Position numbers and translations under genes: made by a program. Below the pieces are notes generated by a model, which worked only from the letters and a program-made list of their open reading frames with translations, was not told the origin of the DNA and ran no database searches. Positions 7,122 through 13,592 of a DNA stretch of 13,592 nt are shown here, piece by piece. The DNA is taken from assembly GCA_035495815.1 (NCBI GenBank), contig DATJFH010000287.1, forward strand, positions 1-13,592. Reading direction: 5' to 3'. Positions within the stretch are counted from its first letter, which is position 1. Every line of letters starts with the position of its first letter. The DNA comes from DATJFH01 sp035495815 (GTDB taxonomy: Bacteria; Acidobacteriota; Terriglobia; Bryobacterales; Bryobacteraceae).

Positions 7122-7885
7122 CAGGTATTGGCCTGGCTCACGAAAATCTTCGTCACGAAAAAGGTCAGGATGAAAATCAGCACGGACGCCATGACCACGG
7201 CCTGCGTGGTGGCGCGGCCGACGCCCTGCGTCCCCCCGGTGGTGCGCAGACCGTAGTAGCAGCCCACCAGCGAAATGGCGAAGGAGAAGACGAATGGCTT
7301 GAGCAGCCCCTGGGTGACGTCGTTGCGCTCCAGAGACTGCCAGACGGTGGCCCAATATTGGGAGCCTTCGAGATTGAGGACGAATTTCGCGACGACGAAG
7401 CCGCCGAACATGCCGACGAAATCGGCGATGATGGTGAGCAGCGGAAGCACCACGGCGGTGGCGATCATGCGCGGGGTGACGAGTTTCTGAATGGGGTCGG
7501 TGCCGAGGGCGCGCATGGCGTCGATCTGCTCGGTGACCTTCATCGAGCCCAGCTCGCTGGCGATGCCGGAGGAGTTGCGTCCGGCGACCAGCAGGGAAGT
7601 GAGCACCGGGCCGAGCTCGCGGACGAGGGTGATCGCGACCACCTGGCCGGTCCTGCCCACCTGGCCGTATTGCGCCAGCGCGCGCGCCATCTGGAGGGCC
7701 AGCACGGCGCCGCTGAAGAATCCCGTCAGGATCACGATGGGGAGGCTGCCGACCCCGATCTGATCCATCTGAATGATGATGTCGTCCCCGTAATGCGGGC
7801 GCCGGAAGACGTTACGGACCGCCGCGCCGGCAAGTATGTAAAACTCCTGAATGGCCAGAAACGGCTCTTTCAAGAAATCGAGCAA
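7121..7885 (-). CDS. mlaE: MlaE-family ABC permease (lipid transport)
   Basis: The 254-residue product has MlaE length and about five or six hydrophobic segments. The conserved core runs from RELGPVLTSLLVAGR (89-103) through ELGSMKVTEQIDAMRALG (111-128), and the C-terminal motif is GLRTTGGTQGVGRATT (212-227). MlaE dimers sit in the inner membrane, couple to MlaF, and pass phospholipid or similar lipids to or from the MCE ring. The start is TTG (7885..7883). An in-frame TAG lies a few codons upstream with no ATG between, and GGGGG about 10 nt before the TTG may serve as ribosome-binding site. First gene of the operon. No MlaC-like periplasmic carrier or MlaB-like STAS protein is present nearby, as is common when the MCE protein is long. 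Confidence 0.9.
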   Translation of the reverse strand: MLDFLKEPFLAIQEFYILAGAAVRNVFRRPHYGDDIIIQMDQIGVGSLPIVILTGFFSGAVLALQMARALAQYGQVGRTGQVVAITLVRELGPVLTSLLVAGRNSSGIASELGSMKVTEQIDAMRALGTDPIQKLVTPRMIATAVVLPLLTIIADFVGMFGGFVVAKFVLNLEGSQYWATVWQSLERNDVTQGLLKPFVFSFAISLVGCYYGLRTTGGTQGVGRATTQAVVMASVLIFILTFFVTKIFVSQANT

Positions 7886-7914
7886 ACAGAATTGTCCCCC
7901 GCAAGTTCGATGCT

Positions 7915-7943
7915 ACCATACGGGCAGAATTCACCTCTGTGAC
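7915..7943 (-). promoter_or_regulatory. Candidate sigma70-type promoter of the Mla operon
   Basis: On the minus strand GTCACA (7943..7938) and TATGGT (7920..7915) match the -35 and -10 hexamers at four of six positions each, with an ideal 17-nt spacer. The start site would fall near 7908, giving a leader of about 22 nt that contains the G-rich ribosome-binding site of the permease gene. Consensus match only. Confidence 0.4.
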
Positions 7944-7951
7944 GAAAGGAC

Positions 7952-7960
7952 TTATCCACA
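7952..7960 (+). promoter_or_regulatory. Consensus DnaA box
   Basis: TTATCCACA is an exact copy of the strongest DnaA-binding 9-mer. It lies 8 bp upstream of the candidate -35 of the Mla operon. It is single: I see no cluster of boxes, AT-rich unwinding region, dnaA or dnaN, so this is not a replication origin. A DnaA-responsive promoter is possible, but one exact 9-mer in 13.6 kb can also occur by chance. Confidence 0.35.
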
Positions 7961-7984
7961 CGCCTTGAACCTCGCCGGACAACG

Positions 7985-8200
7985 GTGTTTCGACGCGGTT
8001 TTTTCGGCCCCGGAAGGAAGCGCCTGCCACTGCTGCTGGCGGTTGCGGCTGCGCTCGCCGGGCAGCCGGCGGCGACACTGGAGCAGCTTTTCCAGGGCCG
8101 CCGGGTGACCCGCCCCGCGGCCGGCAATGGCCTGCGCGGTCGAGCACGCTCCGGGCGGGTGGACTGCCGGGAGGGCAACGTGCTCCCCGGGGGCGGCTGA
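7985..8200 (+). CDS. Doubtful small ORF with a signal-peptide-like N-terminus
   Basis: A GTG-started frame of 71 codons begins with a basic stretch and a hydrophobic core (RKRLPLLLAVAAALAGQPAA, 11-30), which resembles a signal peptide ending near AGQPAA. About four fifths of its third positions are G or C, as in real genes of this window. Against it: no Shine-Dalgarno, a non-ATG start, no recognised family, a Gly/Arg-rich tail, and competing ORFs on the other strand. It could be a small secreted peptide, a gene remnant or chance. Confidence 0.2.
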   Translation: MFRRGFFGPGRKRLPLLLAVAAALAGQPAATLEQLFQGRRVTRPAAGNGLRGRARSGRVDCREGNVLPGGG

Positions 8201-8224
8201 CCGCATCGGTCGAGGGCCCGGGTG

Positions 8225-8230
8225 TATACT
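8225..8230 (+). promoter_or_regulatory. Candidate -10 box of the TonB-dependent receptor gene
   Basis: TATACT matches five of six bases of TATAAT in a local AT-rich patch and would start transcription near 8237, about 58 nt before the receptor ATG. No good -35 is found at 16-18 nt; the palindrome GACCG-CAT-CGGTC (8199-8211) occupies that region and could bind a regulator. Confidence 0.35.
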
Positions 8231-8294
8231 GCCTTGTGAACGAAGGGGAAATCGACTATCCGGCCGTCGATGTCTGGTCCGAAGGAGATCCGTT

Positions 8295-11200
8295 ATGATT
8301 GTTGCGTCCTACTTCTCCCGCCTGGTCTGGAGCGCCGCTCTGGTATCGGTGGCGGCGCTGCCGTTTCAATCGGCCCAAGCGCAGATTCTCTACGGCGGAC
8401 TGGTGGGCAATGTGACCGATTCGAGCGGCGCCGCCATTCCAAACGCCAACGTGAAGATCAGCCACCTCGAGAGCGGCGCCACCCGCGAGGCGAAGACGAG
8501 CGAAACCGGCGCCTTTCGTTTCGCTACGATTCCTCCCGGGACCTACGCCGTGACGACGCAAGCCCAGGGCTTTCGCGCCTTCAGCCGATCGGGCGTCGAA
8601 GTCTCGATCAACAACCTGACGCGCGTCGACGTGCGCCTGGAAATAGGCGAGCTGAACGAGCAGGTGACGGTGGAAGGAAGCTCGGTCACGCTCCAGACCG
8701 ACCGCGCCGAAGTGCGCCACGAGGTGAGCAAAGCGACTCTCGAGAATGTGCCCATTCCGGTCGGCCGCAATTACCAGATGCTGCTGGGCACGCTGCCCGG
8801 CTTCACGCCGCCCCAAAACGCGCATTCGGCGCCCGCCAACCCGACCCGCTCGGTGCGCTACTCGGTCAACGGAACCAGCGACATGAACAACAACGTGCGC
8901 ATCGACGGCACCACCGCCTACAATCCGAACCTGCCGCACATGACGGGCATCAACCCGACGCTGGACGCGATCGAGGTGGTCAACGTGGTCACCAACTCTT
9001 TCGACGCCGAGCAGGGGCTGGCCGGGGGCGCCGCGGTGAACGTGCAGATCAAGTCGGGAACCAATACGTTCCACGGGTCGGCGTTCCTGCATCATTTCGA
9101 CCAGAAGCTCAGCGCCTATCCGTATTTCAGCAATCGCTCGGCCGACCAGCCCAAGTACATTTACAACCAGGCGGGCGGCACCTTCGGCGGCCCCATCGTG
9201 AAGAACAAGGTATTCTTTTTCGTCAGCTACGAGCGCACTTCCGAGCGTCAGAACGCGCAAAGTTTCGTCGACGTGCCCACGGCGGCGATGCGGGCGGGCG
9301 ACCTCTCGGCCTCGCCGACCGTGATCTACGATCCGATGTCCGGGGCTCCCTTCAATCCGGCGAATCCGGGCGCCTACGGGCGCGACCGCACGGCGTTTCC
9401 GGAGAACCGGATTCCGCGCTCCCGATTCTCCGGGCCCACAAACAAGATCCTGCAACTGCCGGACTGGCCCCTGCCGAACTCCCGCGGCGAGGGCGCGCTG
9501 GGAATCAACCTGAACTACCTGGCCGCCATCAATTACGTCTATGACCGGGACCAGATCGACGCCAAGACGAACTTCAACCTGACCAAAAACTGGACCGCGT
9601 TCACGCGGCTGAGCTACCTCAACTACGGCACCGACAATCCCGCGCCGTTCGGAATCCTGGCCGGACCGGCGGTGCATCCCACCGACACCCGGCCGGGCAA
9701 GGGCTTCGGAGGCACTTACTCGGGCACGGTTTCATCGACCTACGTGGTCTCGCCGACGCTGGTCTTCGACGGATATTTCGGGGCCATGCTGCTCGACACC
9801 AACGCCCTGTTTCCCGACCTCGACCGCAACATCGCCCGCGACGTCCTGGGGATACCCGGCGCCAACGGGGATACGACCTTCGCGGGGGGCATGGTGCGGA
9901 TGCCGATCGACGGTTTTGCGCTGCTCGGCAATTCCAACAACTCGCCCTTTTTCGGCCGCGACTACCAGTATCAATACGTGGCCAACGGCAATTCGGTGAA
10001 GGGCTCGCACGATGTGCGCTTTGGCGGCGACATGTACCGGCTGGTGCTCAATCAGGGAGTGGCCAACGCCGCCGGCGCGGTAGGCGGTCCCGCGGGCGGT
10101 TTTCTGTTTCGCAATTCCACCACCACGCTGGCCGGCGGACCGGCGGCCAACGACTACAATTCGATCGCTTCGTTCCTGCTGGGCACGGCGCGCGAGGCGG
10201 GCCGCAACGTTCTCTCCGTGCCCGAATACAACGTGCGCTCGATGTTCTACAGCCTCTACGTGCGCGACCGCTGGCAGGTGACCCCGCGGCTGACCGTTTC
10301 CTACGGCGTCCGCTGGGAATACTATCCCACGCCGACTCGCCGGGACAGGGGCCTCGAGCGCTACGACTTCAATACCAACGAATCGATCCTGTGCGGCCTG
10401 GGCTCGACGCCCCGGAATTGCGGCTTCTCGCAAAGCCGGAAGCTGTTCGCGCCGCGGGTGGGGATTGCCTGGCGCGCGCCTCATCAGTTAGTGGTGCGGG
10501 CCGGTTACGGCATCACCTACGATCCCTTCAGCCTGGGCCGCGACCTGCGCGCGAACTATCCGGTTCAGTTCGTTCAGAACCTGGCGTTCGACACCACGCT
10601 GTCGTATTCGACCACTCTCGACCGGGGGCTGCCCTCCAGCCCGATCGTGCCCGAGAAGGAGCGCCTGCCGCTGCCCCTCACGGCGGCGTTCATCACGGCG
10701 GACGACAATTTCAAGCGCGGCTACGTGCAGTCCTGGAACCTGACGCTGGAGAAGCAGATCGGCAAGTGGGTCGGCTCGGCCGGCTACGTGGCCACGCGCT
10801 CGATACGGCAGATCGCGTTCCTGGACGCCAACTGGTCGGACCTGGGGAAGGGGAACGCGGGCCAGCAGCTCGTGCGGAGGTTCGGCCGCAACGCGGCCAC
10901 GACCTTCCTGGGGCACCTCGGGACGGTGAAATACGATTCCCTGCAAACACGCCTGCAGCGCAGCTTCCGCGGCGGCTTCCAGATGCAGGGCTCCTACACC
11001 TGGGCGCACTCGCTCGGCTATACGGCCGAGAATTCGGTCTCCTCGCCGCGCGTCAACCATCCGGCCTACTGGGACAAGAACTACGGACCCACTCCTCTCG
11101 ACATCCGGCACAACCTGGTGGTGAGCGCCGTGGTGGAGCTGCCTTTCGGCAGGGGCAAGCGCTGGGTTCAACAGGGCGTGGCGTCGGCGGTTCTGGGCGA

Positions 11201-11663
11201 CTGGCAGATCAACGCGCTGTCGAGGCTGAGCACGGGCACGCCGGTGACGCCGGTGGCGCCGAATACCACCTTGAACGCGCCGGGCTCGGCCCAATTCGCC
11301 GACTGCCTGGGTCCCATCGCCAAAGTCGGATCGCGCACGCAATGGTGGGACCGGACCAACCTCGCCAACCCGAACGCCGTCAGTCCGAACGTGCCGCGTT
11401 TCGGATCGTGCGGCGTAGGGGTGTTGCGCGGTCCCGGCCTGATCAATGTCGACATGGGCATCTTCCGGCGGATCCGGATCACCGAGCGCGTCAGCCTGCA
11501 GGTGCGCGGCGAAGCCTTCAACGTCTCGAATACCCCGCATTTCGCCAACCCCAACGCCGACGTATCCTCAGGCAACTTCGGCCTGGTCGGCGACGTGCAG
11601 AATACCGGGCGCGAAGGCAATGACCAGCGCTTTTTCCGCATTGGCGTCCGAATCGGCTTTTAA
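8295..11663 (+). CDS. Oar-like TonB-dependent outer-membrane receptor with carboxypeptidase-regulatory-like domain
   Basis: The 1122-residue product has a signal peptide (1-29, cut after SAQA), then a carboxypeptidase-regulatory-like beta-sandwich at about 34-115 (GNVTDSSGAAIPNANV at 38-53, PPGTYAVTTQAQGF at 80-93). A plug-like region follows at about 130-260 (VNGTSDMNNNVRIDGT), then a large beta-barrel. The segment NQAGGTFGGPIVKNKVFFFV (291-310) is typical of the Oar-like receptors abundant in Acidobacteria. The chain ends in the aromatic Phe needed for barrel assembly (FRIGVRIGF). Such proteins import large ligands using TonB energy, or act in adhesion; the ligand is unknown. The frame is open upstream to 8127, but the ATG at 8295 is preceded by AAGGAG (8282-8287) at 7 nt and begins the signal peptide. 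The permease gene follows with no gap. Confidence 0.92.
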   Translation: MIVASYFSRLVWSAALVSVAALPFQSAQAQILYGGLVGNVTDSSGAAIPNANVKISHLESGATREAKTSETGAFRFATIPPGTYAVTTQAQGFRAFSRSGVEVSINNLTRVDVRLEIGELNEQVTVEGSSVTLQTDRAEVRHEVSKATLENVPIPVGRNYQMLLGTLPGFTPPQNAHSAPANPTRSVRYSVNGTSDMNNNVRIDGTTAYNPNLPHMTGINPTLDAIEVVNVVTNSFDAEQGLAGGAAVNVQIKSGTNTFHGSAFLHHFDQKLSAYPYFSNRSADQPKYIYNQAGGTFGGPIVKNKVFFFVSYERTSERQNAQSFVDVPTAAMRAGDLSASPTVIYDPMSGAPFNPANPGAYGRDRTAFPENRIPRSRFSGPTNKILQLPDWPLPNSRGEGALGINLNYLAAINYVYDRDQIDAKTNFNLTKNWTAFTRLSYLNYGTDNPAPFGILAGPAVHPTDTRPGKGFGGTYSGTVSSTYVVSPTLVFDGYFGAMLLDTNALFPDLDRNIARDVLGIPGANGDTTFAGGMVRMPIDGFALLGNSNNSPFFGRDYQYQYVANGNSVKGSHDVRFGGDMYRLVLNQGVANAAGAVGGPAGGFLFRNSTTTLAGGPAANDYNSIASFLLGTAREAGRNVLSVPEYNVRSMFYSLYVRDRWQVTPRLTVSYGVRWEYYPTPTRRDRGLERYDFNTNESILCGLGSTPRNCGFSQSRKLFAPRVGIAWRAPHQLVVRAGYGITYDPFSLGRDLRANYPVQFVQNLAFDTTLSYSTTLDRGLPSSPIVPEKERLPLPLTAAFITADDNFKRGYVQSWNLTLEKQIGKWVGSAGYVATRSIRQIAFLDANWSDLGKGNAGQQLVRRFGRNAATTFLGHLGTVKYDSLQTRLQRSFRGGFQMQGSYTWAHSLGYTAENSVSSPRVNHPAYWDKNYGPTPLDIRHNLVVSAVVELPFGRGKRWVQQGVASAVLGDWQINALSRLSTGTPVTPVAPNTTLNAPGSAQFADCLGPIAKVGSRTQWWDRTNLANPNAVSPNVPRFGSCGVGVLRGPGLINVDMGIFRRIRITERVSLQVRGEAFNVSNTPHFANPNADVSSGNFGLVGDVQNTGREGNDQRFFRIGVRIGF

Positions 11664-12413
11664 GTGGAAGGCACGACGCCGGCGATCATCGCCATCCTGT
11701 TCCTGGGAACCCTGGTCCGCGCGAGTTTAGGTTTCGGAGAGGCGCTGATTTCCGTTCCGCTGCTGGCGCTGGTGATGCCCGTCGAACAGGCGGCTCCGGT
11801 AGCCGTGCTCGTCTCCATCACCATCGCGCTGATGATCCTGGCGCGGGACTGGAGGAAGGTGCATTTCCACAGCGCGCGGCGGCTGATCCTGTCCACGCTG
11901 GCGGGCATCCCGGTGGGACTTTGGATGCTGCGCTCGCTCCCCGAAGGAGTGGTGAAGGCTTCTCTGGCCGTGATCATCCTGGCGTTCTCCCTTCACGCGC
12001 TGCTCAACCGGCGCAGCCACACACTCGAGGACGACCGGCTGGCGTGGCTGTTCGGATTCCAGGCGGGTGTTCTGGGCGGGGCCTACGGCATGAACGGGCC
12101 GCCGCTGGCGATTTACGGTTCGCTGCGGCAGTGGCGTCCCGAGGACTTCCGGGCCACGTTGCAGGCCTACTTCCTTCCCGCCGGCCTGGCGGGCATGGGA
12201 GGCTATTGGTGGGCGGGACTCTGGACGCCCGCGGTAAGTCACTTCTACCTGGCGTCGCTGCCGGGCGTAGCGCTGGCGGTGATCGCGGGCGGGACGCTCA
12301 ACACGCGCCTGGAGCCCCGCAGGTTCAGGTCCTATGTCTATGTTGGACTCGTAGCGATCGGTGTGGCGCTGCTGGTTCAGTCGCTGGCGGCGTGGAAAGC
12401 CGGCAGCCGATAG
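11664..12413 (+). CDS. TauE/SafE-family membrane permease
   Basis: The 249-residue product is almost wholly hydrophobic, with about eight predicted membrane segments and the two family half-repeats: LVRASLGFGEALISVPLLAL (17-36) and GGAYGMNGPPLAIYGSL (138-154). TauE/SafE proteins are inner-membrane carriers linked to sulfite, sulfonate or sulfoacetate export, but many members are uncharacterised and the substrate here is unknown. The GTG start at 11664 follows the receptor's TAA stop directly, in the same frame, and has no Shine-Dalgarno of its own. The next internal Met (38) would remove the first membrane motif, so translation probably depends on ribosomes finishing the receptor. The stop is 9 nt from the stop of the convergent gene, with no room for a terminator. 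Confidence 0.85.
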   Translation: MEGTTPAIIAILFLGTLVRASLGFGEALISVPLLALVMPVEQAAPVAVLVSITIALMILARDWRKVHFHSARRLILSTLAGIPVGLWMLRSLPEGVVKASLAVIILAFSLHALLNRRSHTLEDDRLAWLFGFQAGVLGGAYGMNGPPLAIYGSLRQWRPEDFRATLQAYFLPAGLAGMGGYWWAGLWTPAVSHFYLASLPGVALAVIAGGTLNTRLEPRRFRSYVYVGLVAIGVALLVQSLAAWKAGSR

Positions 12414-12422
12414 CGGCGCGTC

Positions 12423-13592
12423 TCAGATTTCCCAGACGCGGCGGCGGTTCTGATAGAAGGAGACCAATCCGTCTTCACTGATCTTGAGCACGCTGCCGTA
12501 CCGGGAGGACTCGATGGCGGCGGTGGTGCGGCTGCCCTCGACGATCTCGGTTTCCGCGGCGGCGGTCAGATCGTGGCGCAGGATGGCGCCGAAGGCCAGC
12601 AGGTTCGACTCGCGGTCGAGCACGATGGCCCCGTCCACGCGGCTGATGGTCTCGAGAATCGCGGGAGACATCTCGAGCGCCCGGCGGCCGCGCAGGAGGT
12701 ACTGGATACGATCCTTTTTCCCGCGCAGCGATTCGCCGTCGAACAGCAGATCGGACGCCGAGACGAACTGGCGCGCCGACCCGGCTTCGTCGAGCACCAC
12801 GAAGATACCGCCGTGCCGGGCTTCCGCCATGTTCAACGCCGCGGTAAAAAGAATCCCGGCCAGACGCTCGTCGCCGATGGCCCGGACCCACACCCGGTAG
12901 CGCTCGACGGCTTCGGTCAGCCGCCAGCGGCCTCCCAGGAAATTGAACTGCTGGACGCCGCCGGCCCAGATCTTGATCTCGCCGCTGGGCGTGAGGGCCA
13001 GACAAAGATGTCCGGCGTCGAGAGTGGCCCGGGCGTGGGCCTGATAGATGGCGGGGCTCGGCGCGGGAAGCTGGCCGGGGGCGCAGGCGAAGTCCTCGAT
13101 ATCGACCAGGTCGACCAGCAGGCCTCCGGCATTGACGGCGAACACCGTCCGCAAGCCGTCGCTGAGGCGGTGAAAGCTCTTGATGGCGCTCAGACCGCTG
13201 TCATAGGGAACGGCGCCGGAGGGGGCCGGGCGCTCGTTCGAGCCGAGCAGCAGGACGCCGGTGGAAACGCGCCGGTTCTCGTAAGTGGTCAGGGACGCGA
13301 TGCGGAGCAGTTCGATGGCCGTGGAGATGCGGTCGGCCGCGGCCGGAATGAGGGCGCCGTTGAAGGGGGCGGGATGGAGGTAGGCCGAGACGTAATGGTC
13401 CTCCGGCAGTCCGCGAAAGAGGTCGAAGCTGGTCACTTCAGAGCCGGTATAGTAGAGCCGGCGGAAGCGGGCCGACAGCACGTTGCCGATGGCGCCGACG
13501 AGCCTCATCTCGTCGAGCGAGAGGGACCGGCCGCTGTGGTGAAGCGTGTACTCGAGGCCGCCCCACTGCACTTCCAGCCAGCCGTCGGGACG
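12423..13592 (-). CDS. DisA_N/DAC-like protein with diverged active site (5' end outside window)
   Basis: The frame stays open to the right edge (RPDGWLE precedes the GTG at 13571), so the N-terminus is missing and at least 389 residues are visible. Counting from that GTG, about 220-375 resembles a diadenylate-cyclase (DAC/DisA_N) domain: NMAEARHGGIFVVLDE (about 246-261), then VDGAIVLD with the DGA motif at 313-315 and an AFGAIL strand. The catalytic RHR motif is replaced by RTT in GSRTTAAIE (346-354). Active enzymes make cyclic di-AMP from two ATP; the loss of RHR suggests an inactive or altered domain, perhaps a sensor. The part before residue 220 is not recognised by motif. It may correspond to the N-terminal sensor domains (DACNV type) described next to DAC domains in nucleotide-signalling systems. 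No membrane segment is visible. Convergent with the TauE/SafE gene. Confidence 0.7.
   Translation of the reverse strand, partial: RPDGWLEVQWGGLEYTLHHSGRSLSLDEMRLVGAIGNVLSARFRRLYYTGSEVTSFDLFRGLPEDHYVSAYLHPAPFNGALIPAAADRISTAIELLRIASLTTYENRRVSTGVLLLGSNERPAPSGAVPYDSGLSAIKSFHRLSDGLRTVFAVNAGGLLVDLVDIEDFACAPGQLPAPSPAIYQAHARATLDAGHLCLALTPSGEIKIWAGGVQQFNFLGGRWRLTEAVERYRVWVRAIGDERLAGILFTAALNMAEARHGGIFVVLDEAGSARQFVSASDLLFDGESLRGKKDRIQYLLRGRRALEMSPAILETISRVDGAIVLDRESNLLAFGAILRHDLTAAAETEIVEGSRTTAAIESSRYGSVLKISEDGLVSFYQNRRRVWEI

Larger units (their letters stand above)
7886..8294. other. 409-bp divergent intergenic region between mlaE and the TonB-dependent receptor
   Basis: From left to right it holds the candidate Mla promoter, the DnaA box, a doubtful 71-codon ORF (7985-8200), a short palindrome GACCG-CAT-CGGTC (8199-8211), a -10-like TATACT (8225-8230) and the receptor's Shine-Dalgarno (8282-8287). 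Its middle, about 7980-8200, is as GC-rich as the flanking genes, unlike the more AT-rich ends. Several overlapping minus-strand ORFs here lack any recognisable feature. Confidence 0.6.

Noticed and set aside
7122..7355. A longer start for the MlaF-type ATPase, at 7355.
   Set aside because: The added 78 residues would overlap the permease gene in another frame and look like out-of-frame translation; the TGATG junction at 7121 fits better.
8127..8294. A 56-codon upstream extension of the TonB-dependent receptor.
   Set aside because: The extension would bury the signal peptide, while the ATG at 8295 has a strong ribosome-binding site at the right distance.
8256..9677. A 473-codon minus-strand open frame inside the receptor gene; another lies at 10488-11540.
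   Set aside because: Both are antisense to clearly coding receptor sequence and show only Arg/Val/His-rich shadow composition.
12414..12422. A terminator between the TauE/SafE and DAC-like genes.
   Set aside because: Only 9 bases separate the two convergent stops, and no stem with a T-tract is visible on either side.

Overview
The window looks like chromosomal DNA from a GC-rich Gram-negative bacterium, most likely an acidobacterium near Bryobacterales/Solibacter. The reasons are a long secreted protein ending in the C-terminal domain described from Solibacter (TIGR03437 type), an Oar-like TonB-dependent receptor with an N-terminal carboxypeptidase-regulatory-like domain, and strong GC bias at third codon positions. 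No tRNA, rRNA, CRISPR array, insertion sequence or phage gene was seen.

Left part (1-4125): the first codons of a probable glutamine synthetase run off the left edge on the minus strand. A small VOC/glyoxalase-fold gene diverges from it. A 1171-residue secreted protein on the minus strand faces the VOC gene. It has two related beta-propeller blocks, Gly/Ala-rich linkers and the TIGR03437-type domain. Its ATG lies only about a dozen bases from a perfect TATAAT, so its message may be nearly leaderless.

Centre (4303-7943, minus strand): a compact four-gene operon. The order is MlaE-type permease, MlaF-type ATPase, MlaD-type MCE protein, then a ChbG/HpnK-type (YdjC fold) deacetylase. The junctions are a 1-nt overlap, a 3-nt gap and a 4-nt TTGA overlap. 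A candidate promoter precedes the operon, and a strand-specific Rho-independent terminator closes it. The three transporter parts point to lipid traffic across the envelope. The coupled deacetylase suggests a link to an acetylated envelope glycan or glycolipid. The ATPase has Ser where the catalytic Glu should be, and the MCE protein carries five copies of a GxGTxGxLLxDExLY motif.

Right part (7886-13592): a 409-bp divergent intergenic region holds a consensus DnaA box and a doubtful 71-codon ORF. It is followed by the Oar-like receptor and, with no gap and in the same frame, a TauE/SafE-type permease. A convergent minus-strand gene truncated by the right edge encodes a protein with a diverged diadenylate-cyclase (DisA_N/DAC) domain. 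That domain keeps DGA, but RHR is changed to RTT.

The most notable points are the Mla-plus-deacetylase operon with its altered ATPase, and the DAC-like protein with an altered active-site motif. Family assignments come from motifs read by eye; no database search was possible.
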